From contig CAJMOF010000001.1 in the NCBI GenBank assembly GCA_905215065.1, positions 1 to 64,000 on the forward strand: a DNA stretch of 64,000 nt, given 5' to 3'. Below are positions 24,177 through 32,758 of this stretch, piece after piece (positions within the stretch are counted from its first letter, which is position 1; the number at the start of each line of letters is the position of its first letter). The stretch is from an uncultured bacterium (GTDB lineage: Bacteria > Actinomycetota > Coriobacteriia > Coriobacteriales > Coriobacteriaceae). The translations under genes and the position numbers were made by a program. A model generated the notes under the pieces. It did no database searches and was not told the DNA's origin. It saw nothing but the letters and a program-made list of their open reading frames with translations.

Positions 24177-26630
24177 CTATTTCGTCTTACCGGTAATGAG
24201 CGTCTTAAGACCCAGGCCGATCAGGCCCAAGCCCATGCGCACGCGGCCGGGGCGATGGCGCTCGATGGCCTTGGTCTTGCCGGCGGGTTTCTCGCGGCGG
24301 GCGCTTGCATGGGGCGCGGACTTGACGGTCTGCGGCTGAGGCTGCGGCTGGGGCGCAGGCTCGGGTTCGGATTCCAGGTCGGGTTCAATGACGGTTGCCT
24401 GGACCGCCTGGACCTTGGGAACGTCCGCCTGGGGCTTGGGCTTGGGGCCCAGAACAGGTGCGGATTCCGGTTTTGCTTTGGCGACGGGCTCCGAAGCCAC
24501 GGCTGCGGACTCGGCGTTGCGATAAGCGCGCTCCAACAGGAACTCCTGCGAGTTAAAGGGCTTCTCACCCTCTTTTCGCTCTACGGGAACCCAGGTGCCG
24601 TCGCTCGTCAGGCTACGTGCCTTCACGTTGTCGCGCAGCTGCACGCCCATGTACTCGTGCACCAGCGCGCGACAGGTGGGGTCGAGCACGGGGAAGGCGA
24701 TCTCCACGCGATGCTCGGTGTTGCGTGTCATCATGTCGGCAGAACTCAGGTAGATCATGTCCGAGTCCACGCCGAAGGCATAGACACGCGCGTGCTCCAA
24801 GAAACGTCCGACGATAGAACGTACGTGCACGTTTTCGGTCTTGCCCGCAATGTTGGGCTTCAGGCACGAGATGCCGCGGATGATCATGTCCACGCGCACG
24901 CCGGCACACGATGCCTCGGAGATCTTGTCGATGACCTCGCGGTCGGTCAGCGAGTTGAGCTTAAAGAACACGCGGGCGGGCTCGCCGGCGAGCGCACGTT
25001 GTATCTCGCGGTCCAGACCGCGCATGATGAGCGGCTTAAGGCCGACGGGCGCCACGCCCAAAAAGCGGTAGTCGCCGCGCAGGTTGCCCAGCGACAGGTT
25101 GCGGAAGAACAGGTTGGCGTCTTCGCCGATGCCGGGATGGGCGGTCATGAGCATAAAGTCGCTGTAGAGCTTGGCCGTCTTCTCGTTAAAGTTGCCGGTA
25201 CCCAAAAGCGTGAGTCGGGTGAGCGCCATACCCTCGCGATAGGTAAGCTGGCAGATCTTTGAGTGGCATTTAAAACCCTCGGAGCCATAGATGACGGTGC
25301 AGCCCGCTTCTTCCAGACGCTCTGCCCACTCGATGTTATTTTGCTCGTCAAAGCGCGCGCGGAGCTCCATGAGCACCGTGACCTCTTTGCCGTTCTCGGC
25401 GGCATCGATCAACGACTCGCACAGGCGGCTCTGCTTGGCCACGCGGTAGAGCGTGATGCGTAGCGAGATGCACTCGGGGTCGTATGCGGCCTCGTGTACC
25501 AGGTCCAGGAACGGATTCATGGCCTCGTAGGGGTAAAAGAGCAACTTGTCGCCCTGCAGCACCTGCTCACGAATGGAGCGGGACATGTCGATGGTGGGGT
25601 TGGGCTGCGGCTTAAACGGCGTAAAGAGGAGCTCGTTGCGCAGGTGCTCGGGAATTTTGCCCTCGATGCCAAAGACGTAGCCCAGGTCGAGTGGGATATC
25701 GCAGGTAAAAACCGAGCGGCGCGAAAGCTCGAGCGCTTTGCGGATGGTCTTGAGCGTCGCCTTCTCGAGCGAACCGGAGACGGCAAGCACCACCGGTTGC
25801 AGGCGCAGACGCTTCTTGAGGATGCGCTTCATGTGCTGGCGGTAATCCTCTTCCTCCTCGACGCCCTCGCCGTCCGGGTCGATATCGGCATTGCGGGTGA
25901 CGCGGATCAGAGCGCGGTCGAGCGGCTTATAGGAGCCAAAGCAGCTGTCCAGGCAGGCGAGAATGACGTCCTCGAGCAAGATGTAGGAGTAGGTGCCGGC
26001 GGGCGAGGGGATCTCGACCACGCGGTTCATCGAGGCGGGAATCTCGATAAGGCCCAGCAGGCTCTCCTCGTCCGTGACACCGTCCAGTCCGCAAGCTAGA
26101 TAGAGCGCGCCGTTGCGCAGGTTGGGGAAGGGGTGGCGCGGGTCAATGACCAACGGCGAGATGACCGGCGACACGTAGGCCTGGAAGTAGCGGGTGACAA
26201 AGGTGCGTTCCTCGGGCGTAAGCGAGTCGATGCGAGCGCGGTGAACGCCCAGGGCGTCGAGCTTGCCTTCGATGCTCTTGAAGATGGTCTCCCAGCGGGT
26301 AAGGAGCCCGGGCAGCTCTGCCATGACGGCATCGACCTGTTCAGAGGCGGTCATATTACTCTTGTTGTCCACGGGCTGTTTTTTGAGTTCTGCCAGGTCG
26401 GACAGGCCGCCCACGCGCACCATGAGAAACTCGTCGAGGTTGGACTCGAAGATTGACACGAACTTGAGGCGCTCAAACAGCGGGACGGTCTCGTCGAAGG
26501 CCTCGTCAAGCACGCGGTTGTCAAAGCGCAGCCAGCTAAGCTCTCGGTTTTGCGTATACGAAAAATCACGCGGCGGCTTGCGCAGCTTGGCGGCCTTTTG
26601 CTTCTTTTCGATTTTGCTCGGCATATGCAT
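24177..26630 (-). CDS. ppk: Polyphosphate kinase 1 with a long C-terminal tail
   Basis: The 817-residue protein carries the whole PPK1 core: N-terminal NRELSWLRFDNRVLDEA, the middle domain, FKCHSKI with the autophosphorylated His near residue 456, and the second phospholipase-D-like half with LLGTGNFNEKTA. It builds polyphosphate from ATP and works in reverse. Usual PPK1 length is about 690-720. Here about 110 more residues follow: an Ala/Pro/Glu/Gln-rich linker and a basic, Gly/Leu-rich end (RHRPGRVRMGLGLIGLGLK). The start could equally be the ATG at 26624. It is divergent from arcA, and the pst genes are 30 kb away. Confidence 0.93.
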   Translation of the reverse strand: MHMPSKIEKKQKAAKLRKPPRDFSYTQNRELSWLRFDNRVLDEAFDETVPLFERLKFVSIFESNLDEFLMVRVGGLSDLAELKKQPVDNKSNMTASEQVDAVMAELPGLLTRWETIFKSIEGKLDALGVHRARIDSLTPEERTFVTRYFQAYVSPVISPLVIDPRHPFPNLRNGALYLACGLDGVTDEESLLGLIEIPASMNRVVEIPSPAGTYSYILLEDVILACLDSCFGSYKPLDRALIRVTRNADIDPDGEGVEEEEDYRQHMKRILKKRLRLQPVVLAVSGSLEKATLKTIRKALELSRRSVFTCDIPLDLGYVFGIEGKIPEHLRNELLFTPFKPQPNPTIDMSRSIREQVLQGDKLLFYPYEAMNPFLDLVHEAAYDPECISLRITLYRVAKQSRLCESLIDAAENGKEVTVLMELRARFDEQNNIEWAERLEEAGCTVIYGSEGFKCHSKICQLTYREGMALTRLTLLGTGNFNEKTAKLYSDFMLMTAHPGIGEDANLFFRNLSLGNLRGDYRFLGVAPVGLKPLIMRGLDREIQRALAGEPARVFFKLNSLTDREVIDKISEASCAGVRVDMIIRGISCLKPNIAGKTENVHVRSIVGRFLEHARVYAFGVDSDMIYLSSADMMTRNTEHRVEIAFPVLDPTCRALVHEYMGVQLRDNVKARSLTSDGTWVPVERKEGEKPFNSQEFLLERAYRNAESAAVASEPVAKAKPESAPVLGPKPKPQADVPKVQAVQATVIEPDLESEPEPAPQPQPQPQTVKSAPHASARREKPAGKTKAIERHRPGRVRMGLGLIGLGLKTLITGKTK

Positions 26631-26716
26631 CTGTCCGTTCAGTCCCCGCAGGGGACGATAGCCTAACTCTATTCTATTGTCTCAATTTAGTTGACCGCTG
26701 GCACGGACGTATCGCG

Positions 26717-27040
26717 TGAACGGTATCTTTACCTATTTCTTACGATGCCCGGCCATAGAACTAACGCTCGCGACGCAATTGCTAGCGTTCAATATTCTCA
26801 CTCAACTGATAGGGATGCGTGAATAAGAATGATGGTGAGCTGAATATCATCGAATTCGGTCCAAAACGTGAGCTAGCTTCATTTATATACATAAAACCGT
26901 TTTACCTATGCAATTCTGAATCATGGATTTATAGATGCGATGGGGGATAATTTATAGGAAAAATAGCGTTTACCTTAGAAAAGTTACTTTAGAGCGCCGA
27001 AGTGCATCATGGGGGAATCACATGCGATATACCGTTCATC
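26717..27040. promoter_or_regulatory. Distal TGAACGGTAT-type sites upstream of arcA copy 1
   Basis: The 548-nt AT-rich gap between ppk and arcA holds no gene but repeated sites: TGAACGGTATC at 26717-26727, AAACCGTTTTACC near 26894-26906, GCGTTTACC at 26966-26974 and the inverse ATACCGTTCATC at 27029-27040. The same 11-mer TGAACGGTATC and an inverse copy occur upstream of the second arcA. They look like binding sites for one regulator, possibly sensing arginine. Confidence 0.5.
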
Positions 27041-27052
27041 GCACTTTGTTGA

Positions 27053-27097
27053 CCGTTCGGGGGCGAGGTGGAATTGCGAGTGGAATTTGGATATAAC
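27053..27097 (+). promoter_or_regulatory. Promoter of arcA copy 1
   Basis: A box starting CCGTTCGGGGGCGAGG (27053 on) is conserved with the promoter of arcA copy 2. It ends in TGGAA at the -35 position, 17 nt before the -10 TATAAC (27092-27097). The poor -35 with a conserved box over it fits an activator-dependent promoter. The leader of about 75 nt has a short GC stem and an AGGTAGGAGG ribosome site. Confidence 0.6.
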
Positions 27098-27154
27098 TAG
27101 AGCTGTCAGCAAGCAGCGCCCGTTACGGAAGGGCGCTGATAGATTCGGCCGAAA

Positions 27155-28427
27155 GGCCCGAAAGAAAGGTAGGAGGCCATGACGAAAGGTCTGCACGTGC
27201 CTTCCGAGATCGGCAAGCTCAGGAAGGTCTGCCTGCACCGTCCCGGCGACGAGCTCCTCAACCTGCCGCCCGACGAGCTCGAGCGACTCCTGTTCGACGA
27301 CGTCCCGTTCCTTGAGGTCGCGCAGCAGGAGCACGACACCTTCGCCCAGATCCTGAGGGACCAGGGCGTCGAGGTGCTCTACCTCGAGAACCTCGTCGCC
27401 GAGGTGTTCGACCAGGTCCCCGGCGCCCGCGCCGAGTTCACCGACCAGTACATCGCCGAGGCGGGCATCCGCGGCCAGCACATGCCGCAGATCGTCCGCG
27501 AGAAGCTGGACTCCATCGAGGACAACCTCGAGTTCGTCAAGAAGACCATGGCCGGCATGACCAAGGCCGAGATCGACATGCCCCTCACGGCGTCCACGAC
27601 CCTCGACTCCCTGGTCAACTCCGAGTCCGAGTCCGACCTGATCATCGACCCGATGCCCAACCTCTACTTCACCCGCGACCCGTTCGCGGTCGTCGGCGAG
27701 GGCGTCAACCTCAACCGCATGTACTCGGTCACCCGCAACCGCGAGACCCTGTACGGCAAGTATGTCTTCAAGTACCACCCCGACTACAAGGACGTCTCCC
27801 TGTACTTCCGCCGCGACTGCCAGTTCCACACCGAGGGCGGCGACGTGCTGAACATCAACGAGAAGACCCTCGCCGTCGGCATCTCCCAGCGCACCCAGGC
27901 GGCCGCCATCGACGTCATGGCCCAGAACATCTTCTGGAACTCCGACTCCAAGGTCGAGCGCATCCTGGCCTTCGACATCCCCGTCTCGCGCGCCTTCATG
28001 CACCTCGACACGGTCTTCACCCAGATCGACGTCGATAAGTTCACGATCCACCCCGCCATCATGGGCACCCTGCGCGTCTACGAGCTGACCGCCGGCAAGA
28101 ACCCGGGCGACGTGAACATCCGCCTGATCGAGGACACCCTCGAGCACGTCCTGGAGGACGCCACCGGCGTCGACCAGGTCAAGCTGATCCCCTGCGGCGG
28201 CGGCGACCCGATCGCGGCCTCCCGCGAGCAGTGGAACGACGGCTCCAACACCCTGTGCGTCGAGCCCGGCAAGATCTGCGTCTACGCCCGCAACACCGTC
28301 ACCAACGACGTGCTGTACAAGGAGGGCCTGGACCTTCTCGTCGTGCCCTCCGCCGAGCTCTCCCGCGGCCGCGGCGGCCCGCGCTGCATGAGCATGCCCT
28401 TCTGGCGCGAGGACCTCTAAGGTTTTC
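27155..28427 (+). repeat. 1,273-bp direct repeat, copy 1 (arcA)
   Basis: This block appears DNA-identical to 30245-31517 at an offset of 3,090 bp. It covers arcA from its ribosome site to 7 nt past the stop. Flanks diverge at once on both sides, except for short promoter motifs. Confidence 0.92.
27179..28420 (+). CDS. arcA: Arginine deiminase, copy 1
   Basis: The 413-residue protein hydrolyses arginine to citrulline and ammonia, the first step of the arginine deiminase pathway in the cytoplasm. The start LHVPSEIGKLRKVCLHRPG, the NLYFTRDPF segment, the HTEGGD motif, HLDTVF with its His and Asp, and the catalytic Cys403 in RGGPRCMSMP are all present. Codon use is extreme (almost all C/G-ending), unlike the adjacent aminotransferase, which fits very high expression. 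The protein is identical to the second copy. The ATG lies behind AGGTAGGAGGCC. Confidence 0.96.
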   Translation: MTKGLHVPSEIGKLRKVCLHRPGDELLNLPPDELERLLFDDVPFLEVAQQEHDTFAQILRDQGVEVLYLENLVAEVFDQVPGARAEFTDQYIAEAGIRGQHMPQIVREKLDSIEDNLEFVKKTMAGMTKAEIDMPLTASTTLDSLVNSESESDLIIDPMPNLYFTRDPFAVVGEGVNLNRMYSVTRNRETLYGKYVFKYHPDYKDVSLYFRRDCQFHTEGGDVLNINEKTLAVGISQRTQAAAIDVMAQNIFWNSDSKVERILAFDIPVSRAFMHLDTVFTQIDVDKFTIHPAIMGTLRVYELTAGKNPGDVNIRLIEDTLEHVLEDATGVDQVKLIPCGGGDPIAASREQWNDGSNTLCVEPGKICVYARNTVTNDVLYKEGLDLLVVPSAELSRGRGGPRCMSMPFWREDL

Positions 28428-28480
28428 AAAGAACCGTACAGGTCTTAATACAAACATCTTGCTGCCATTAGATGTCTCCC

Positions 28481-28514
28481 AATGGGGTGGTGCGGGTTTT
28501 CGCGCCGCCCCATT
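28481..28514 (+). terminator. Hairpin between arcA copy 1 and the aminotransferase
   Basis: A 14-bp stem (two G-U pairs) with a 6-nt loop lies 60 nt after arcA and 55 nt before the aminotransferase start. The T-run after it is short, so partial read-through into the aminotransferase is possible. Confidence 0.5.
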
Positions 28515-28569
28515 CTTGTATGAGGAACGTCAACACGATTGGACGACTGCTTTTGTAAGGGGTTTGGTC

Positions 28570-29694
28570 ATGGACATCAAGACGATCGGCGTTGAGGAAT
28601 GGCTTAACGTTTGGGAGAAGAGCGCTACGTGGGACATTGCTCAGTCGACGATTTCGTCGCTGACCATGGGCGAGCTGCGCGCGCTCGATGAGCAGGACGG
28701 CGCCACGTTCTACGAGCGCCTGGACCGCGAGAAGATGAACTACGGCTGGATCGAGGGCTCGCCGGAGTTTAAGGCCGAGGTTGCCAAGCTGTATCGTCGC
28801 GAGGTCAATCCCGATCACATTCTGCAGACTAATGGCTGCACGGGTGCTAACCTCAATGCCATCATGGCTGTTGTCGAGCCCGGCGATCACGTGATTGCCG
28901 AGTGGCCTACCTATGCGCCGCTCTATGAGATTCCGCGTACGCTCGGTGCCGAGGTCGAGTATTGGGAGCTTCGCGAGGAACTCGGCTGGAAGCCCGATAT
29001 CGAGGAACTCAAGCGCTTGGTGCGTCCCAATACCAAGCTCATCTGCATCAACAACGCATCGAACCCCATCGGTACGGTGCTCGATGCCGATATGCTCGGC
29101 CAGATTGCTGAGATTGCCCGTTCGGTGGGCGCCTACGTGTTGTGCGATGAGGTGTATCTGCCGCTCGAAAACACTGACTCCTTTATGTCGATGGTCGACG
29201 TGTACGAGAGGGCCATTGTCACCAACTCGTTGTCGAAGACCTATTCGACGCCTGCGGCCCGCGTGGGCTGGGTCGTGGCCGACGAAGAGGTCTCCAAGCG
29301 CATCCGCACCTACCGCGATTACACCATGATCTGCGGCGGCGTGTTCAACGATGCCCTGGCGACCTATGTGCTTGAGCACAGGGACAAGATTCTCGGGCGT
29401 AACCGCAAGATCGTGTTTGGTAACCGCGATATCGCGCAGGCTTGGATCGATACGCAGCATCGTGTTTCCTGGACGGCCCCGCAGGGCGTGTCCAGCTCGT
29501 TTATCCAGCTGGATATTCCCGAGGATGACGAGGAGTTCTGCAAGCGCCTGCTGGCCGAGAGGGGAGTGCTGTTGGTTCCCGGCAGCCGTTTTGAGCTTCC
29601 CTGTGGAGCGCGCCTGGGCTACTGCGCGAGCGAAGATGTTCTTCGCGAGGGCCTGAGGCTTTTGGGCGAGGCGCTGGCAGAGTTCGATCGCTAG
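28570..29694 (+). CDS. PLP-dependent aminotransferase, class I/II
   Basis: The 374-residue protein has the fold type I pattern: NGCTGANLNAI near residue 95, NNASNPIGTVLD with its Asn, VLCDEVYLPLE with Asp and Tyr, the PLP Lys in TNSLSKTYSTP, and a C-terminal Arg-containing GSRFELPCGARLGYC. Substrate is unknown. Lying between two arcA genes it might act on arginine, ornithine or citrulline, but this rests on context only. The ribosome site is weak (AAGGGGTTTGGTC). Codon use is ordinary for the region, unlike the arcA copies on either side. Confidence 0.82.
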   Translation: MDIKTIGVEEWLNVWEKSATWDIAQSTISSLTMGELRALDEQDGATFYERLDREKMNYGWIEGSPEFKAEVAKLYRREVNPDHILQTNGCTGANLNAIMAVVEPGDHVIAEWPTYAPLYEIPRTLGAEVEYWELREELGWKPDIEELKRLVRPNTKLICINNASNPIGTVLDADMLGQIAEIARSVGAYVLCDEVYLPLENTDSFMSMVDVYERAIVTNSLSKTYSTPAARVGWVVADEEVSKRIRTYRDYTMICGGVFNDALATYVLEHRDKILGRNRKIVFGNRDIAQAWIDTQHRVSWTAPQGVSSSFIQLDIPEDDEEFCKRLLAERGVLLVPGSRFELPCGARLGYCASEDVLREGLRLLGEALAEFDR

Positions 29695-29743
29695 GATTCC
29701 GATGATCTTCGAGGGCCTTATCTAAATTGGCCGAAGATAATCG

Positions 29744-29784
29744 AAAACGGACCCGTTTCCCTAGGGGAAGCGGGTCCGTTTTCC
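29744..29784 (+). terminator. Terminator after the aminotransferase
   Basis: An 18-bp stem (29744-29761 with 29765-29782; one G-T pair) with a tiny loop and T-rich end. Symmetric A- and T-tracts allow action on both strands. Confidence 0.85.
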
Positions 29785-29862
29785 CATACCGAGAAGTCAA
29801 GTTGTTACAAATGGGGACGTAAAGCGAGTCGGTATCCGCTGGGCCTTATACTGAGCTTCCGG

Positions 29863-29905
29863 TGAACGGTATCAAGCGTCTGGTAAACGGTAATTTGTTT
29901 ACCAG
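29863..29905. promoter_or_regulatory. Distal operator sites upstream of arcA copy 2
   Basis: TGAACGGTATC (29863-29873), identical to the site at 26717, is followed by a 9+8+9 palindrome CTGGTAAAC/GTTTACCAG (29880-29905) whose left half runs into CGGTAA. They sit about 310 nt before the promoter. The 574-nt gap 29695-30268 holds no gene; besides these sites it has an AT-rich middle part (about 29906-30110) and a GGGGACG stretch near 29814. Confidence 0.5.
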
Positions 29906-30116
29906 AAATGAATAGAACAAACTTTTTTCTGAATAAAAATGAAAATGGTTGAGACGTGGTACGAATCGCTAATTCTATTCATAGCTTTATTGGAAATATA
30001 CAATTTGAGGGTGGTTTAACAAAGTTTAGTTCCATTTGATTTCTGGATTGAAAACGCGTTTAAGCACGTAAATACACTTTATTAAATCAAAGTGTGCCAT
30101 GCGTGAAGTATATGTG

Positions 30117-30186
30117 TATGCCGTTCACCCCTCATATAAAACCGTTCGGGGGCGAGGTGGAAGTATGGACTGATTTTGGATATAAA
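30117..30186 (+). promoter_or_regulatory. Promoter of arcA copy 2
   Basis: TATGCCGTTCACC (30117-30129) and AAACCGTTCGGGGG (30138 on) precede the same GGCGAGGTGGAA box as in copy 1, and a -10 TATAAA (30181-30186) lies 17 nt after TGGAAG. Spacing of box and -10 matches copy 1 within 1 nt although the sequence between differs, so the two promoters probably answer to the same regulator. Confidence 0.6.
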
Positions 30187-30244
30187 TATGTCGTCAGCAA
30201 TAACGCCTCACACGGAGGGGCGCTAACGAATCGGCCCTGACAGG

Positions 30245-31517
30245 GGCCCGAAAGAAAGGTAGGAGGCCATGACGAAAGGTCTGCACGTGCCTTCCGAGAT
30301 CGGCAAGCTCAGGAAGGTCTGCCTGCACCGTCCCGGCGACGAGCTCCTCAACCTGCCGCCCGACGAGCTCGAGCGACTCCTGTTCGACGACGTCCCGTTC
30401 CTTGAGGTCGCGCAGCAGGAGCACGACACCTTCGCCCAGATCCTGAGGGACCAGGGCGTCGAGGTGCTCTACCTCGAGAACCTCGTCGCCGAGGTGTTCG
30501 ACCAGGTCCCCGGCGCCCGCGCCGAGTTCACCGACCAGTACATCGCCGAGGCGGGCATCCGCGGCCAGCACATGCCGCAGATCGTCCGCGAGAAGCTGGA
30601 CTCCATCGAGGACAACCTCGAGTTCGTCAAGAAGACCATGGCCGGCATGACCAAGGCCGAGATCGACATGCCCCTCACGGCGTCCACGACCCTCGACTCC
30701 CTGGTCAACTCCGAGTCCGAGTCCGACCTGATCATCGACCCGATGCCCAACCTCTACTTCACCCGCGACCCGTTCGCGGTCGTCGGCGAGGGCGTCAACC
30801 TCAACCGCATGTACTCGGTCACCCGCAACCGCGAGACCCTGTACGGCAAGTATGTCTTCAAGTACCACCCCGACTACAAGGACGTCTCCCTGTACTTCCG
30901 CCGCGACTGCCAGTTCCACACCGAGGGCGGCGACGTGCTGAACATCAACGAGAAGACCCTCGCCGTCGGCATCTCCCAGCGCACCCAGGCGGCCGCCATC
31001 GACGTCATGGCCCAGAACATCTTCTGGAACTCCGACTCCAAGGTCGAGCGCATCCTGGCCTTCGACATCCCCGTCTCGCGCGCCTTCATGCACCTCGACA
31101 CGGTCTTCACCCAGATCGACGTCGATAAGTTCACGATCCACCCCGCCATCATGGGCACCCTGCGCGTCTACGAGCTGACCGCCGGCAAGAACCCGGGCGA
31201 CGTGAACATCCGCCTGATCGAGGACACCCTCGAGCACGTCCTGGAGGACGCCACCGGCGTCGACCAGGTCAAGCTGATCCCCTGCGGCGGCGGCGACCCG
31301 ATCGCGGCCTCCCGCGAGCAGTGGAACGACGGCTCCAACACCCTGTGCGTCGAGCCCGGCAAGATCTGCGTCTACGCCCGCAACACCGTCACCAACGACG
31401 TGCTGTACAAGGAGGGCCTGGACCTTCTCGTCGTGCCCTCCGCCGAGCTCTCCCGCGGCCGCGGCGGCCCGCGCTGCATGAGCATGCCCTTCTGGCGCGA
31501 GGACCTCTAAGGTTTTC
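30245..31517 (+). repeat. 1,273-bp direct repeat, copy 2 (arcA)
   Basis: This is the second copy of the block at 27155-28427. Identity stops at 30245 on the left and after GGTTTTC on the right. Confidence 0.92.
30269..31510 (+). CDS. arcA: Arginine deiminase, copy 2
   Basis: This 413-residue arginine deiminase is the same as copy 1 in protein and apparently in every base. It lies 105 nt upstream of arcB, the normal arcA-arcB order, so this is probably the ancestral position and copy 1 the duplicate, or both are kept alike by gene conversion. It has its own promoter, of the same design as copy 1. Catalytic residues are as described for copy 1. No terminator with a T-run separates it from arcB, so arcA-arcB cotranscription is likely. 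Confidence 0.96.
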   Translation: MTKGLHVPSEIGKLRKVCLHRPGDELLNLPPDELERLLFDDVPFLEVAQQEHDTFAQILRDQGVEVLYLENLVAEVFDQVPGARAEFTDQYIAEAGIRGQHMPQIVREKLDSIEDNLEFVKKTMAGMTKAEIDMPLTASTTLDSLVNSESESDLIIDPMPNLYFTRDPFAVVGEGVNLNRMYSVTRNRETLYGKYVFKYHPDYKDVSLYFRRDCQFHTEGGDVLNINEKTLAVGISQRTQAAAIDVMAQNIFWNSDSKVERILAFDIPVSRAFMHLDTVFTQIDVDKFTIHPAIMGTLRVYELTAGKNPGDVNIRLIEDTLEHVLEDATGVDQVKLIPCGGGDPIAASREQWNDGSNTLCVEPGKICVYARNTVTNDVLYKEGLDLLVVPSAELSRGRGGPRCMSMPFWREDL

Positions 31518-31522
31518 CGTTT

Positions 31523-31570
31523 CCGGTGCGGTCCCCCTACAACCGCACCGGCTTCGCCCGTTAAACGGGC
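31523..31570 (+). other. Two hairpins between arcA and arcB
   Basis: CCGGTGCGGT (31523-31532) pairs with ACCGCACCGG (31542-31551), then GCCCG-TTAAA-CGGGC (31556-31570). Without a T-run these are more likely processing or stability elements that set different arcA and arcB levels than terminators. Confidence 0.5.
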
Positions 31571-31615
31571 AACACTAATTCTTACGTAATTCATTTCTTC
31601 GAAAGGAATCGAACC

Positions 31616-32611
31616 ATGGGTGTTAACCTCTCCGGCCGTAGCTTCCTCAAGCTTCTCGACCTCACCACCGAGGAGATCGAGTACCTGCTCAAGCTCTCCA
31701 AGAACTTCAAGGACATGAAGCGCGCTGGTGTTCCGCACCGCTATCTCGAGGGCAAGAACATCGTTCTGCTCTTCCAGAAGACCTCCACTCGTACCCGCTG
31801 CGCCTTCGAGGTCGGCGGCATGGATCTGGGCATGGGCGTCACCTACCTCGATCCGGGTTCGTCGCAGATGGGCAAGAAGGAGTCCATCGAGGACACCGCC
31901 CGCGTTCTCGGCCGCATGTATGACGGCATCGAGTTCCGCGGCTTTGCCCAGGACGACGTCGAGGAGCTCGCTGCTAAGTCCGGCGTGCCCGTGTGGAACG
32001 GTCTGACCACTGAGTGGCATCCCACCCAGATGCTCGCCGACATCCTGACCGTCCAGGAGAACTTCAACTACGACATCAAGGGCAAGACCCTCGTCTTCAT
32101 GGGCGACTGCAAGAACAACGTCGCTCGCTCCCTCATGGTCGTCTGCTCCAAGCTCGGCATGAACTTCGTGGCCTGCGGCCCCGAGGAGTGCATGCCCGCC
32201 GACGACGTCATCGAGGCCTGCAAGCCCATCGCCGAGGCCAACGGCTGCACCATCAAGCTGACCACCGACGTCAAGGACGGCGTCACCGGTGCCGACGTTC
32301 TCTACACCGACGTGTGGGTCTCCATGGGCGAGCCCGACGAGGTCTGGGCCGAGCGCATCGCTCAGCTCACCCCGTATCGTGTCACCTCCGAGGTCATGGC
32401 TATGGCCAACCCGGGTGCCATCTTCCTGCACTGCCTGCCCAGCTTCCACGACACCAACACCACCATTGGCGCCGAGAAGTGCGAGCAGTTCGGCATCACC
32501 GAGCAGGAGGTCACCGACGAGGTCTTCGAGAGCCCCGCTTCCAAGGTCTTCGACGAGGCCGAGAACCGCATGCACACCATTAAGGCTGTCATGTACGCCA
32601 CGCTCAAGTAA
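31616..32611 (+). CDS. arcB: Ornithine carbamoyltransferase (catabolic)
   Basis: The 331-residue protein is an ornithine carbamoyltransferase: carbamoyl-phosphate site STRTR near residue 57, the HPTQMLADILTVQE segment, DCKNNVARSL and the ornithine-site HCLP near residue 272. Next to arcA it should run in the catabolic direction, splitting citrulline with phosphate into ornithine and carbamoyl phosphate. The ATG follows GAAAGGAATCGAACC. A terminator lies 17 nt after the stop. No carbamate kinase gene follows, so carbamoyl phosphate must be used by an enzyme encoded elsewhere. Confidence 0.95.
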   Translation: MGVNLSGRSFLKLLDLTTEEIEYLLKLSKNFKDMKRAGVPHRYLEGKNIVLLFQKTSTRTRCAFEVGGMDLGMGVTYLDPGSSQMGKKESIEDTARVLGRMYDGIEFRGFAQDDVEELAAKSGVPVWNGLTTEWHPTQMLADILTVQENFNYDIKGKTLVFMGDCKNNVARSLMVVCSKLGMNFVACGPEECMPADDVIEACKPIAEANGCTIKLTTDVKDGVTGADVLYTDVWVSMGEPDEVWAERIAQLTPYRVTSEVMAMANPGAIFLHCLPSFHDTNTTIGAEKCEQFGITEQEVTDEVFESPASKVFDEAENRMHTIKAVMYATLK

Positions 32612-32627
32612 GAGCATCTAGCATCTC

Positions 32628-32664
32628 GCTCGGGGTGTATTACTGCACACCCCGAGCGGTTTTA
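32628..32664 (+). terminator. Terminator after arcB
   Basis: An 11-bp perfect stem (32628-32638 with 32647-32657) is followed by GGTTTTA. It separates arcB from the transporter gene. Confidence 0.75.
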
Positions 32665-32674
32665 TCAGGTAAAA

Positions 32675-32725
32675 ATCTCGCATCAAGCGGCAGGCACGGC
32701 ACGGAAGAGCCGCTTCGGGCGAGAT
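32675..32725 (+). other. Structured leader before the arginine/ornithine antiporter gene
   Basis: ATCTCGC-ATC-AAGCGGC (32675-32691) pairs with GCCGCTT-CGG-GCGAGAT (32709-32725), two 7-bp stems around a symmetric 3x3 internal loop. It ends 33 nt before the start codon. It may be a regulatory leader or protein-binding RNA; no known riboswitch was recognised. Confidence 0.5.
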
Positions 32726-32758
32726 CAGTAAATGATTTATGAAGGGGGGATGAGAACT

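Noticed and set aside
26631..27178. Replication origin or DnaA-box region in the AT-rich gap before arcA
   Set aside because: No clear DnaA boxes, dnaA or dnaN nearby; the repeated motifs match the other arcA promoter instead.
30194..32617. An 807-codon open frame on the minus strand across arcA copy 2 and arcB
   Set aside because: It is antisense to two certain genes; strong C/G-ending codons on the plus strand leave the reverse frame free of stops. The translation is Val/Leu/Gly/Asp/His-rich with no domain.
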